Below are positions 16,245-26,500 of a stretch of DNA of 29,497 nucleotides, in pieces. Within the stretch, counting starts at the first letter, position 1, and each line of letters starts with the position of its first letter. The notes below the pieces were generated by a model, which was given only the letters and a program-made list of their open reading frames with translations, made no database searches and was not told where the DNA came from. The translations under genes and the position numbers were made by a program. Source of the stretch: a virus; IMG/VR virus record IMGVR_UViG_3300000115_000121, positions 1 through 29,497 of that record; one strand, given 5' to 3'.

Positions 16245-17364
16245 TTGCTTGTAGATATCCTTCAAGTCCAGTTTGCTTATTCCATATATATGCTTGTCCT
16301 GCTCGTTTAGCTTCGTACCCCATCTGCTTGTGCCAGTCATCGTTAGGACAAATAGATGGTATGAACCTGACTTTAATACCTCTGTATTCATTCACCATCT
16401 CTTTATGAAGGTGTCCGCAATGAACTTCTCTGTGAGAAGTATCAGCAAACATCTTCGGTTGCTCCGTCGCCATAATCAGAGGCATATCTGCAGGCTTCTC
16501 TTTGTCCCCATGGGTAAACATCAACATGTTCTTTCCATACTGATAGTACTTCCTACTTTCATATGTGTTGTCTACTTCCACGTTTTCATCTTCTCTGTAC
16601 CATCCTGATAGCACATCTCCTGCGTAGAACATACGCTCGAAGTCATGATTACCAGAGATGACAATTACATCTACAGGTGCTATTTCTTTCAGGTAGTCTA
16701 TTGCTTTAACCATCAAGAGCCAGTATCCTCTAAAGGTGTCTTTCCACCCAGCTGAATCCTCAGCAGGTGTACCCTTAGTTGTTGTTCTTCTCAGTCCTTC
16801 AGAGTTCATACCGTCATTACCTATCGGTAGTATGAACTTGTCTATCTCTAGACCTGCAGCTTTATGTACAAGCTCCTGCACTACGCTTATGTAATCGTCT
16901 TCAATTTGATCCAAAGATCTATTGTGCAACTTACCATAGTGTATATCAGGTAAGGATATCTCATAAGCAATAGGTTCTAAAACCTCCTTATAAGCCATTC
17001 TAGATACCTTAGGACCTATTGATGCTGCAAAGTCCTCTATCTCTTTCTTGATAGAGTGAACGCTTACAGACTCTCCCTTAGTAACTACAGAGAATCTCTG
17101 TTTACCTGATACTGTTTGCCAGAACTTAACGCTTGCTACGTCTTCGGACTTTATATCATTCTTATTCAAATACTGCTGGAACTCAGTAATCACGCTGTCA
17201 TTAGCGTTATCATTGACTTCCTCACGAGCTAGCTTTCTAGCTTCGTACAGTGCTGTCTCACACTCTTCTATAGGTGCTTCTAATCTTTCAGACAGAATAC
17301 TTGCGCTCTTCTTGAGATAACCAGGTCTTTCCCCGATAAAGTCCTTTATATCTTCAATAGTCAT
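16231..17364 (-). CDS. calcineurin-type metallophosphoesterase with N-terminal helical extension
   Basis: The 377-aa protein shows the full set of metal-binding motifs of calcineurin-like phosphoesterases. They are D140-x-H142 (LPDIHYGK), GND at 182-184, GNHD at 238-241, a lone His at about 285 (FTHGDKE) and GHLH at 317-320. Such enzymes use two metal ions to split phosphomono- or diesters; the substrate here cannot be read from the sequence. Residues 1-130 lie before the domain and are helical and charged, with a possible winged-helix-like start (IKDFIGERPGYLKKSASIL). The gene starts inside the stop of the 42-aa gene (ATGA) and overlaps the next gene by 14 bases. An enzyme inside a block of structural genes is unusual; it may act on DNA ends, RNA or nucleotides late in infection, or be carried in the virion. 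Confidence 0.88.
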   Translation of the reverse strand: MTIEDIKDFIGERPGYLKKSASILSERLEAPIEECETALYEARKLAREEVNDNANDSVITEFQQYLNKNDIKSEDVASVKFWQTVSGKQRFSVVTKGESVSVHSIKKEIEDFAASIGPKVSRMAYKEVLEPIAYEISLPDIHYGKLHNRSLDQIEDDYISVVQELVHKAAGLEIDKFILPIGNDGMNSEGLRRTTTKGTPAEDSAGWKDTFRGYWLLMVKAIDYLKEIAPVDVIVISGNHDFERMFYAGDVLSGWYREDENVEVDNTYESRKYYQYGKNMLMFTHGDKEKPADMPLIMATEQPKMFADTSHREVHCGHLHKEMVNEYRGIKVRFIPSICPNDDWHKQMGYEAKRAGQAYIWNKQTGLEGYLQANVRI

Positions 17365-17489
17365 CCGCTACAATTTTCACATTCCTCAGGATTATCTATG
17401 TTGCAGGTTATTTCACCGCTCTCTAGCTTCTCTTCTGTCTTCTTCAACCTATCTGGATTCAAGAAGCTGATGTCATCTTCTTCGCTCAT
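17361..17489 (-). CDS. 42-aa microprotein with a Cys-x-x-Cys end
   Basis: This short frame reads MSEEDDISFLNPDRLKKTEE, then KLESGEITCNIDNPEECENC and SG before TGA. It is 42 aa, acidic and probably helical at the start, with three Cys near the end (C29, C37, C40, the last two as CENC). Its start overlaps the upstream membrane-protein stop as ATGA (17489-17486), and its stop overlaps the metallophosphoesterase start as ATGA (17364-17361). Without it there would be a 121-base gap, which is long for this operon, so two exact couplings argue that it is real. I do not recognise it; a metal-binding or regulatory role is possible. Confidence 0.7.
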   Translation of the reverse strand: MSEEDDISFLNPDRLKKTEEKLESGEITCNIDNPEECENCSG

Positions 17490-17728
17490 TTTACTACGTT
17501 TCCTCGTTTATCATGATCATGAGACTTAGTCTTTAACCTATCTATGTCATTTTCAAGGTCTTGTAAGTCTTCTTTAATATCCTCTATCTGAGCAGCTATA
17601 GTCTCAATGTCTTTATCTACTGTAGCCATCCCTACAGTGCTATCAGCAGTAGTAGTAATAAGCCATGTACCTATACCTACAACTAGCAGCCCTGCAGCTG
17701 TAGTAATCATTGTTTTTGGATCTTTCAT
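17486..17728 (-). CDS. small membrane/coiled-coil protein, 80 aa, probable lysis accessory
   Basis: The 80-aa protein has one membrane segment near the start (ITTAAGLLVVGIGTWLI, about residues 8-25) and then a heptad-like coiled coil (DIETIAAQIEDIKEDLQDLE, then NDIDRLKTK) with a His/Lys end (KSHDHDKRGNVVK). It overlaps the probable holin gene by ATGA, so the two are coupled. That pairing and the single-span plus coiled-coil layout suggest an inner-membrane spanin-like or anti-holin-like role; no matching outer-membrane lipoprotein partner is seen. The similar 71-aa protein at 14681-14896 may be a relative. Confidence 0.72.
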   Translation of the reverse strand: MKDPKTMITTAAGLLVVGIGTWLITTTADSTVGMATVDKDIETIAAQIEDIKEDLQDLENDIDRLKTKSHDHDKRGNVVK

Positions 17729-18153
17729 TTTCTTACTTTTTCAACTGTTCTGCCTGCGAAGTATGCCCCGAATACTGTAAGCATTAGTATTTCAAGTAAG
17801 CTTATATAGCTTTCAGGAGGTTTGAAGTTTGGGTCAACACCTTCCCAAATCATCATGACCATAAAAAATAAACACAAAAGGACAAGCATAATAGGCCGTA
17901 TAAGCTTAGCCAGTTTGACATCGCTTTTGGCATCGGCTTCCCATCTCTTTGTAACATTTTCTTGAGCTTTTATTTCTGCATCCATTACTGCCTTGAAGCT
18001 TTCGCTATCTAAGGTTGGGTCCTTATCTACAAGATTTTTAATTACGCCTAATACGCCGCGGTCGGGAAGTACATCTCCGACCACATCGAGGACAGAGGGG
18101 GCCTTTTCTTTGAGCCACTGTCCAACCTTTGTATCGCGTAACTTCTTGTTCAT
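17725..18153 (-). CDS. probable holin, 142 aa
   Basis: The 142-aa protein starts with an amphipathic region (KVGQWLKEKAPSVLDVVGDV, then LPDRGVLGVIKNLV), then a charged helix (EIKAQENVTKRWEADAKSD). Two strong membrane segments follow at about residues 85-103 (IRPIMLVLLCLFFMVMMIW) and 117-134 (ISLLEILMLTVFGAYFAG), and a basic end (RTVEKVRK). The LPDRGVLGVI start, RWEAD, and RP-before-membrane pattern is known from the holin family of three membrane segments found in gene-transfer agents and many phages (the first segment being amphipathic). Holins open the inner membrane so lysis can proceed. It overlaps its neighbours by ATGA on both sides. No endolysin is next to it in this window. Confidence 0.78.
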   Translation of the reverse strand: MNKKLRDTKVGQWLKEKAPSVLDVVGDVLPDRGVLGVIKNLVDKDPTLDSESFKAVMDAEIKAQENVTKRWEADAKSDVKLAKLIRPIMLVLLCLFFMVMMIWEGVDPNFKPPESYISLLEILMLTVFGAYFAGRTVEKVRK

Positions 18154-18575
18154 TGCATTGGGGATACGATGTATTCGACTTTAACACCATTGGCATCGTT
18201 TGAGAACACTTCGATGTCATCATTTGATGATGCGCAATTCCAAGGGAACATTGTGAATTCTCCAGCATTGAGAGTAATAGGCTGCATGTTAGTAGACCCA
18301 TTCAGAAACTTTACATAAATTACTTTGCCTGCTACACCTGAGGTATTCCGTATGAATACGTATACCTGATTAGCTGTAGCACCTGTTTCTGCAGCATCGT
18401 AGTAATTAGCTCCTTCTATAAGAGTCTGTGCAGTTCCTGTAGTGATAGCCGTAATTATCCTAGTTCCATTATCTACTCTAGGCTCAACAGAAAAAGTTCT
18501 GTCGTGCCTTTGAGAGATAGTGTTGCGAAACGTATTGCTAGAGCGAATAGATATTCTTGTATTGATTGTACCCAT
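18150..18575 (-). CDS. small beta-rich virion-type protein, 141 aa
   Basis: The 141-aa protein has a polar start (INTRISIRSSNTFRNTISQR), then beta strands (FSVEPRVDNGTRIITAITTG), then ANQVYVFIRNTSG, KVIYVKFLNGS, ITLNAGEFTMFPWNCASSND and the end VKVEYIVSPMQ. The arrangement Y-x-F-I-R-N ... L-x-A-G-E-x-x-x-x-P-W ... D-I-E-V ... V-E-Y matches the 143-aa protein at 14247-14678, so I take them as paralogues or members of one fold. Proteins of this outline are frequent minor structural proteins of marine phages. No membrane segment is present. One-base overlap with the upstream 137-aa gene and ATGA overlap with the holin gene. Confidence 0.7.
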   Translation of the reverse strand: MGTINTRISIRSSNTFRNTISQRHDRTFSVEPRVDNGTRIITAITTGTAQTLIEGANYYDAAETGATANQVYVFIRNTSGVAGKVIYVKFLNGSTNMQPITLNAGEFTMFPWNCASSNDDIEVFSNDANGVKVEYIVSPMQ

Positions 18576-18988
18576 TAGGTTATTAGTTGTAGGAGCTTCT
18601 CTACCTGCTCCCCTGTGATATCCTCAGGAAGTTGATCTTCCCGAATAGGATGAAGCTGAACTTCAATCTCATTGTCAAGCAATGTCTCTACATCAGCAAG
18701 CTGCTTCTTACGCTGATCAATGAGCTCAGTGTTATCCGCCTCAAGCTTTTCAATAGCTTCTTGATTCTCCTCCTCAATGTACTTTTGCATCTCAACAGAA
18801 AGCTCTTGGAACTCAAGACCTGGAACTGCGGCTTGTTCGAGAGGATCAAGAATATTACGCAGCTCTTTAATGTTCTTCCCAACCAGTACAGCGAAGCGTG
18901 CTCCTTTGATTGATTTTACTGCCTCAAGTCCTTTGTAGAGGTTTAACAGAGATCTGTTAGATGCTTTGAATTTAGCTAGTTTAGCCAT
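18575..18988 (-). CDS. small helical phage protein, 137 aa
   Basis: The 137-aa protein starts MAKLAKFKASNRSLLNLYKG and is almost wholly helical and charged. It holds a block with NIKELRNILDPLEQ (about residues 39-52), a long coiled coil (EMQKYIEEENQEAIEKLEAD) and an ending EDQLPEDITGEQVEKLLQLI. The layout resembles the 115-aa protein at 5861-6208, including the NI..L..I..P core and the closing LP turn before a hydrophobic helix. The function is unknown; assembly chaperone or minor virion protein are options. Its leader holds the best promoter-like sequence in the window (TAAATTTG), so it may start a transcription unit that includes the lysis cluster. Confidence 0.72.
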   Translation of the reverse strand: MAKLAKFKASNRSLLNLYKGLEAVKSIKGARFAVLVGKNIKELRNILDPLEQAAVPGLEFQELSVEMQKYIEEENQEAIEKLEADNTELIDQRKKQLADVETLLDNEIEVQLHPIREDQLPEDITGEQVEKLLQLIT

Positions 18989-19012
18989 GGTATATAGGTT
19001 TGTCGGTTTTTA

Positions 19013-19043
19013 CAAATTTACACTACTTCGTTCACAATGAAAA
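19013..19043 (-). promoter_or_regulatory. candidate Bacteroidota-type promoter
   Basis: TAAATTTG at 19020-19013 fits the TAnnTTTG -7 element of Bacteroidota promoters exactly. A TTTT at 19043-19040, 19 bases upstream, would stand in for the TTTG -33 element (three of four). The -7 element overlaps the TAA stop of the 513-aa fibre gene and lies about 25 bases before the ATG of the 137-aa gene. It could let that gene and the lysis cluster be transcribed on their own. A GTTCAC...GTGAAC inverted repeat (19050-19030) covers the spacer. Confidence 0.35.
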
Positions 19044-20559
19044 AGTGAACTGAGTGGTTGGTACTAGTTGAAGCATTACCAGTATTACTTACCCTGATCT
19101 CACAGCTACCAGCAGCTCTGTTCGCAACTTGAGCTACAAGTCCAGCACCGCTTGATTCTGAGCTGCTTACTTCTGTAGTAAGCATTATAATAGATCTGAC
19201 GTTTATTACACTATTCGTAAGAGTGAAGTAAGAGCTATCATGCCCACCCAATGCAGTAGCGTGAAGAGTAATAACTCCTGCACTAGAGTTCAAGGTTACA
19301 CCAGTAGTCAAGCTCGTAGTTTGTATCACACTCGTAGCACCTCTAACTGCAATAGGTTCAGCCTGCTCAAGCCTGAGTTGACCGTTCGGTATGCTAACGT
19401 CTTGGTTAGTATCTATTACAAGTCCGTTAGTAGCACCTGATTTAAGTACTACACTTCCGTCATTCCCTGTTCCAGCACCAAGTCCTGAAGAGATAGTAAT
19501 GTTACCTCCATCGCTATTTAGCTGACCAGCACCACCTGTAATGTTTACTGCTCCACCACTAGAGTTACTCAGGTTATTAGAGCCTTCTATAGTAAGAGCT
19601 GGGGATGCACCTGAGCTACAATTATTGTTCTTGATAGTCTGTGCTACATTTCCAAGAGAAGATCCTAGGCTTATAGAACCATCTACGTTCAGAGTATTAT
19701 TGAAATACTTTGTTCCAGATCCTATGTATGCATAGTTAGTACTTGTGTTCAAGGATACACCTCCACCACCAGTTCCTCCTTTGAGATATCCTGTCCCAAG
19801 TATTACGTGGTTGTTGGAAGTAGTAATATTTCCTGTAAACGTAGTTGCTGAGATTGTAGGCTGTCCCCACCTCAAACCTGTAGATGCACCACTATCTGCT
19901 ATTAGCACTTGACCGTTAGTACCTACTACAAGCTCATTAGGTGCACTAGTACCTCCAGCTCCTACAAGTAAGCTTCCTGATTGGAATACAGATGTAGATT
20001 GAATAACTCCTGTGCCATTACCTATAAGCAATCCACCGTCTGTGAATGTAGTTGCCCCAGTACCACCTTTTGTTACAATGAGTGTTCCGTCTATAGCAGA
20101 AGTACTTAAGTTCAAAGGATTCTTACCCCCAGTCTCAGACAAGAACTCTGATGTGCTGTTATCAGCATTGTTCAAGTCTATTAGGTTCTGATTCAAGCTG
20201 AAAACTATGTTCTGCTTGGTACCATCAGCTGTGCTCTTGTCAGTCTGCACAGTCAACGCCTTAGTATTATTAGTTCCTAAGTTGTTTGCTGAAAGACCTT
20301 TGAATATCAGAATAGACTTATCAGTGTTTGCAGTGCTGCTACCAACACCCCCACCTACAAACAAGTCTTGAGGTATTTCCCCTGCTGCTCCAGCTGTTAT
20401 TCCTGCTGCTGTAATCTTACCACTCTGAAGAGTAGGGAATACATCGTTCAACGCAATCTTAGTAGATGAGTTAGAGTCGATGTTGCTTAGCAGAACATAC
20501 TCTCTACTGGTGTTACCAGCTTTGTTTGCAGTTCTTAGGTCACTTATTCTATTAGCCAT
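19018..20559 (-). CDS. tail fibre with GGTGATT motif, 513 aa
   Basis: The 513-aa fibre starts MANRISDLRTANKAGNTSRE, an N-terminal adaptor-like pattern. It then has a polar beta shaft rich in Gly, Thr, Ser and Asn with LIVTKGGTGATTFTDGGLLI at about residues 160-179, the GGTGATT motif found in many phage and prophage fibres. Low-complexity strands follow (AVNITGGAGQLNSDGGNITI). The last 90 residues form a compact C-terminal domain (VITLHATALGGHD, TLTNSVINVRSIIML, AGSCEIRVSNTGNAST and FFIVNEVV), an end type I know from marine phage fibres. The fibre is probably trimeric and contacts host or virion; the receptor is unknown. It starts at the stop of the 2155-aa gene (TGATG). Confidence 0.8.
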   Translation of the reverse strand: MANRISDLRTANKAGNTSREYVLLSNIDSNSSTKIALNDVFPTLQSGKITAAGITAGAAGEIPQDLFVGGGVGSSTANTDKSILIFKGLSANNLGTNNTKALTVQTDKSTADGTKQNIVFSLNQNLIDLNNADNSTSEFLSETGGKNPLNLSTSAIDGTLIVTKGGTGATTFTDGGLLIGNGTGVIQSTSVFQSGSLLVGAGGTSAPNELVVGTNGQVLIADSGASTGLRWGQPTISATTFTGNITTSNNHVILGTGYLKGGTGGGGVSLNTSTNYAYIGSGTKYFNNTLNVDGSISLGSSLGNVAQTIKNNNCSSGASPALTIEGSNNLSNSSGGAVNITGGAGQLNSDGGNITISSGLGAGTGNDGSVVLKSGATNGLVIDTNQDVSIPNGQLRLEQAEPIAVRGATSVIQTTSLTTGVTLNSSAGVITLHATALGGHDSSYFTLTNSVINVRSIIMLTTEVSSSESSGAGLVAQVANRAAGSCEIRVSNTGNASTSTNHSVHFFIVNEVV

Positions 20560-23500
20560 CAGAATATGATTTCTTCTCCATCTTCTCCGATTATACCAGA
20601 GTTGTTAGAGAGGTTATTGTTATTTGTTTTAGGGTCCAAGTAGTTCTTAAGAACTGTTGGGTCTACGTTGTTTACGTCTTCGAGTTGCTCTGCTATAGTC
20701 CCTATTTCACACTCATTGCAGAACCTTGTCATAAACTCCCAGAACACTTGCAGATACTCTTCATCACCTGTAGCGATGTTGTTTTTGTCTGCAGTACGAA
20801 GAGTTATGTCTTGACATCTGTGCCAACCTGATCCGAAGTATCTAGGCTGCAAATCAATAGGTTGTATATCTCTAGTAGCAGTGTAGTAGTTCCTAGTGAC
20901 CTTACCTCCTTTGAGATAGTAGTACATCACAATGTCACCTCTAGAATAACTGTCTGTAGAGTTATAGTACCTAGACCCTGCTGCTGCCCACTGCTGTGAA
21001 CAGCTATACGCTTTTGCTTTGTCTGCAGAATCGTAGTTGCAGTTAAACAAGCATGGAAGCTCAGTCTTATTGAGTCCTCCTGCGAACAGGTAAGCAATCA
21101 ATGAGAGCTTAAGTACATCAGTATCATCATAGTACGCTCCAGACTTCATCCTGAACAACATCTTCTGCCCTTCTTGAGACATGCACAAGAATGCTTGCTG
21201 TTGTACTGCTGAGAAGTTTAGCTGTTCACCATCTGCTGCTTCGACATCAACCGCGCACGTAACCTCGACAGGGTTAACGACATCTGTAAAAGGATCGTCG
21301 TCAATACCCCCACCTCCGTCTTCTTCTGGACAATTACCAAGGATGATGCAAGGGTCAAGAGGAGGACCACAATCACCCGTAGGGCACGGGTCATAAATAG
21401 TAGGGTCACAGTCAGGATTGTTCGGGTCAGGACATTCTGGGTCAGGACCTTGGCAATTAGGGTCAACATCTGGGTCACACTCTGTGTCTTCATAGCAGTC
21501 AGCATCATCCTCTCCAACACAGCTACAGTAATCACATATCTGATTATTGCTTAAGTCAAGTGGAGCATCTGGGTTGTAGTTACATGCGTTAGGGTCTGTG
21601 CAGTAACCATCTGAGCCTGTCACGGGGTCGCATATTGTTTCATCCAAACTCCCTGAAGCAAATCTAGGAGCTGGACCTTCAGGTAGTCCTTCACAGTCTA
21701 TACACAGCTCACTACTAGGATTCTGCTCACAGAATGTTTCTACGAACTCACACGTACCATCGTCGTATGTAGCTGTAGGGCTGTAGTTCTCTGCATCAGG
21801 GTCAGTACATCCTAGTACTGGCTCATCACAGTTATCACCTAAGCAGTTCTCAGGACAATCTTCTGTTGGAGATGTAAGCCCAATGTTTGTCGTACTGAGG
21901 TTGTCAATGATAGGAATGAATGCTGCATCACCGCAGTTTTCAAGAGCTACACTAGACGGGTCTGCTACAGCAAGTATGTAGTAGTTACCTGCAGGCAATC
22001 CACTGGTAGTGTAGGTGTATGTAAGTGTTCCCCCAGTAATTGGGATAAGTGGTGACCAGAATCCAATACCCTCAATAGTTACTCCGTCTACTATGTCTGA
22101 AGGAACATTGCCGGTATTGAACATGATAGCAACATTGTCCAGCAGTGTATTAATGCCAGAGAGTGTGCTGCTTTCTTGCAGTACGAGTATCGCAAAGTTC
22201 GTGATAGAGCCTGTGAACCCTCCAGGTGAGTAAGTAATAGTAGTACTTACAGAACCATTGTTAAGAGGTACTATAACTGTAGAGTCATAATTAACCCCGT
22301 TTACAGTAATTGTATCTACCTGGCATATACTTCCTGAGGGAGTTGTAGTGCTAGATACTATAAGTAATGGGTTGACTAGTGTCTCTGTACAAGGATCATT
22401 ATTCTCGCACGTGCCGTCATCATACGTTGCAAGTGGGTCATAGTTATCTGAAGTCTCGTCAGTACATCCTGGAATTACAGGCTCGCAGATATCTGTAGGA
22501 GGATCAAACACAACTGTCTCTACAAACGTGCAAGGAGCGTTGGGGTCATTAAATCCATCAGCATATGGAGCAAGGAACAAGAATGTAACTGTGTAAACTC
22601 CTGCCTCTGTTATTCCTAAGAACTCATTCTGCAGGATATTCTCTGACGTAGGTACTGCATCGTTTTGATTTTGAACCAAGTAAGTACCAGGTCCCTCTAC
22701 AGTAATAGTGTATTCTATATCTGGATTCCAGACAAAACCATCTACTGTAGAGTTGTATACTCCTTCAATGTTTGTGGTTATGCTACCATCAGTAAAATCA
22801 AAGTAGTAGTTGCCACCTTCTTGGTAAGCATCATCTAGTGAGTTTATTGTAGTAGCACAAGTCTGTGATGTATTAGCTATGCAGTACAACCAGTATTGAT
22901 TGCAGTCACTAAGTGCATCGTCTTGTCTAAAGCATGTGCTTTGAGGATATGCACTATCTCCGTAAATAGGATTAGAACCTGTATCAGGACATTGTGATGC
23001 ACTGTTGTATCCAAGCAGTGGGAATGATTGATCACCAGACTGCTGCCAGGGCCATGTAGCCCCATTCATTGCAGTTTGGAAGTACTCGTTGTTCGTATCT
23101 GCACATGAGCAGAACGCAACCCACATAAGTCCAAGTACTACGTTGTTATCTCCGTTGAACTCTGTACATGAAAGGTCTACTTTGGCTGGGTCAAGCTTAA
23201 GCTCAAGTATGTATGGTAATCCAACTTGCAGTCCTGCTAGAGGAGATACTGAGGTAGATATGTTATCCCATGTAGGAGCAAACACTGTACCTCCTGTTGC
23301 TGTAGCAGTGTATATCGCACTTGTGTTAGTGAGTACAGCTGGTACAGGATTTGAGCTACTGTAAGACTCATTAAAATTCAACCCTGCACTCAGTATCTCA
23401 TCAGTAATAGGCTTAATCTTAAGAGTCCACATAGTGGCATCCTCACCGTACTGCGTAACTAAGTATTGTATCAGGTTGTCAAATACTGTCCCTACAGTTA

Positions 23501-26500
23501 CAGCTTTGATTGATAGATTAACCACAGAGGTCTGTGCAGCAAAATCATTGCTAGCTACTACTGCACCTCCGTACAAAGCTCCTTGAGATCCGTATATGCT
23601 TCCTACTGGTGGATTGAAGAATAAGCTTTGAGATTGTGTTCCCCCGATTTGTCCGTACAAATAAGCACCTGGAGTGCTGCTAGAGTCATACACCCCGATA
23701 CGCATTCCAGTACTACCATTGTTTATTCCGTTAGTACTTAGGTTCCAGATACCTTCCTCTGAAGATGTTGTATTACAATCTTCACAGCTTCCGTCATCTA
23801 CGTTAGCAAGAGGGTTGTAATTATCTGCAAGAATATCTGTACACCCAAACACATCAGGTACAACATCATCTAGGTCTAGAGGCTGGTTAAAAGCTATGAA
23901 CGGAGTGTGGAATGCCAGCTGCTCTGTATCTGCACCAATACTTTGAGTATCTGCTGCAGCTTGTGCAAATGAAGGCCAAGTCTCATCTGAAGCTATAGTT
24001 ATGTAACTAGCCTTATGCCCTGAGAATTCTGACTGTCCTTCTACGCTGATGTATCTCTGAGAAAACTCAGGTAACCCCGGTAAGTCTGATGACGGGAATG
24101 TTGGGTATGTAACGTCTCCGAATATGTCCCCAAATGATGCAGGTGTAGGAACACCTTCCACATCTATGACATCAGAGCTGTCTGAGGTTATTACAATGTT
24201 GAGCTCGTAGACATCTCCTCCTAAGCTAGTTATGGATATATCGTCTACGTCGTTGTCATCTTCAACTATAGTTATGTACGCGAATGGGTTATCATTTATC
24301 GTACTCAACATAGCTAAAGGACGATACTCGATATGCGGGAACATATTAAGTGTTTCTGTAACTCTAGCCGCTACTGTTGTTCCTGTAGTTACTTTAACTC
24401 CCGACCCTGTTTCAAACTCTTCACCGCAGGTATTGATGAACCGCATCTTAAAGTCCAAGGTGACATTGCTGTTCGGGAGCCCTGTATTCAGATCAGTATT
24501 ATTTGACCCTATTACTTCTACTGTGCTGTAGTATATCTTCAAGCAGTTGCCAGCTCCTGTCTGAGCTAAATAAGTAGTAAACTCTATCTCTGAGGGGAAT
24601 GATATTGCTTTATTACCTCCAGGGAAAGCATCCCCCTGACTGTTAAGCGATACGTTTTCATTAAAATATCCTTCGTTACCCTCTGTAGTGTTTGCATAGT
24701 TTGCAAATGCATACTTCTGCTTATTAGCTCTGAAGCTAGTAGGAGCATACGGATATGGAGGAATAGAAGAGTTAGCACTTTCTCCGTAATCACTGTGGAA
24801 AGCACGAGAGGTAAATGCAAATGGTTTTATCTCATTAGTAAAGCTATTAGTTGTAGCTACTATGTGGTCTCTACTATCTATAGGTTCTGCGGTAGACTCG
24901 TTAAGCTTTTTATCTAGAGCATGCCCTATTGGGTGATTCCTAGATATTGTTCTTCTTTGATTATCATCAATGTCGTTACCTGCTTGCTCTGGAGTGCTAT
25001 GCGGATCTGGACTGTAGGCAGAGTTCAAGAAAACTATGTCCTGTGCAGTAATTCCAACTTGAGTTCCCTGGATAGGTGAATTGTCTTTAAGAGCTTCCCA
25101 CCCTTTAGTATACAGGTACATCATACCTTCACTATTTGACAGTGATGGAAGCTGTTGGCTTTTAGTCTCCTCTAGAACGCCTAAACTTTTATTAGGATAG
25201 GTGTGACCAGTGAACAGCAAGTTCATGGTCAAATCAATCCCGTTAAATCTGTTGGTGCCTCCATAGTTGCCATAGTACATACCGAATATGTCTAAAGCAC
25301 TGTAGTCTGAGAATCCCTGATAAATAGCATCTAATGCTATGGGTGTGCCCATATTAGCTGTATTACCTGAATCTAAGCTTGCATATCTTGTAACAGACAT
25401 GATCCTGATAATGCCTTTAAATACAGGCATGAATGCATTTGCCTGACTTCCTGCAGTTCCAGTATAGAAGAAGTTAGCACCAGGATTTACTGTTATCCCT
25501 TTTACACTTCCAAGTCTAATATCAGAGGTAGTATTTACTTCGTACGTAGGGTAGAAGCAGAAGTAGTTTCTAGTGTCTTCTAGATTGTATTGAGTCAAGA
25601 AACACAAGGATGTGTTCATATCTGCATTCAGTTCCCCAACTATCTTATCAGTGTCTACTGAGTTAGTTCCCGGTACTTTACCGTTAGGGCCGAAGAACAG
25701 CTTACTGTATCTAACCTCAACAGGATTAGTGGTACTTACAGAATCATATGCAACTGTAGAAATGTCAAATGATTCTAAGAAAGTTCCATCTCCCGCATCA
25801 GGTTCAGTTCCAAATGCTCCCCAGAATGCTGTAGGAGAATCAGTATCTTCTTGACCAGATACATTAGCTGCTTGGTAAGATGCTTTGAATATCGGAGGCA
25901 CCCCGAAATTCATCTCATTCTGAGATACTACTGTTGACCCATCAGTAGTTTTGCGAATGTCTCCATCATTCAAAGTAGACAGCCATCCGTAGTTGTGGCC
26001 CCATGTGAAAAAATTTCCTTCTGGAGATACTCGTTCTAAATATGAAGTGCTTCCTATAGCACCTGATACATAGTCGTCTACAGTAACATTACGCCCAAAG
26101 AACTGACGAAGACTTACTTGAGACTGACCTAGTGTTTTTACCTCATTGTCTGTATTCAGAGATTGAGGAGTAAACGAAGGTATCCTCAAACGAGTCATGT
26201 CACTCTCTCCTGTAAACCAGGTTAAGTGTGAGGTTGTAGATGTAGCAAATCCTCCAGGAGCAAAGATGGGAGATGCAGGTGTTAAGCCTTGTAACACTTG
26301 TGGGACTGCATCCATTACAAACCCAAAGGGAGCTGAGAAAGTAGTATACTTCCCAGTTCCTATACCGTATATATTACGCTCGTTAGATGTTCCTGTAGCT
26401 GCATTCTTACGCTCCTGCAGACTTCTATAACTCTTTGATACAGAGTATCCTACAAAAGCTTCATTGAGAGAATTAGCTCCTAACACATCTTGGTGCACTA

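Noticed and set aside
16245-16391. N-terminal extension of the 97-aa acidic gene
   Set aside because: It would overlap the metallophosphoesterase by 161 bases, and the extra residues do not continue the acidic helical pattern.
19030-19050. Inverted repeat GTTCAC...GTGAAC as a terminator
   Set aside because: It lies in the last codons of the 513-aa fibre, has only 6 bp and no U-tail. It is noted only as part of the promoter candidate.
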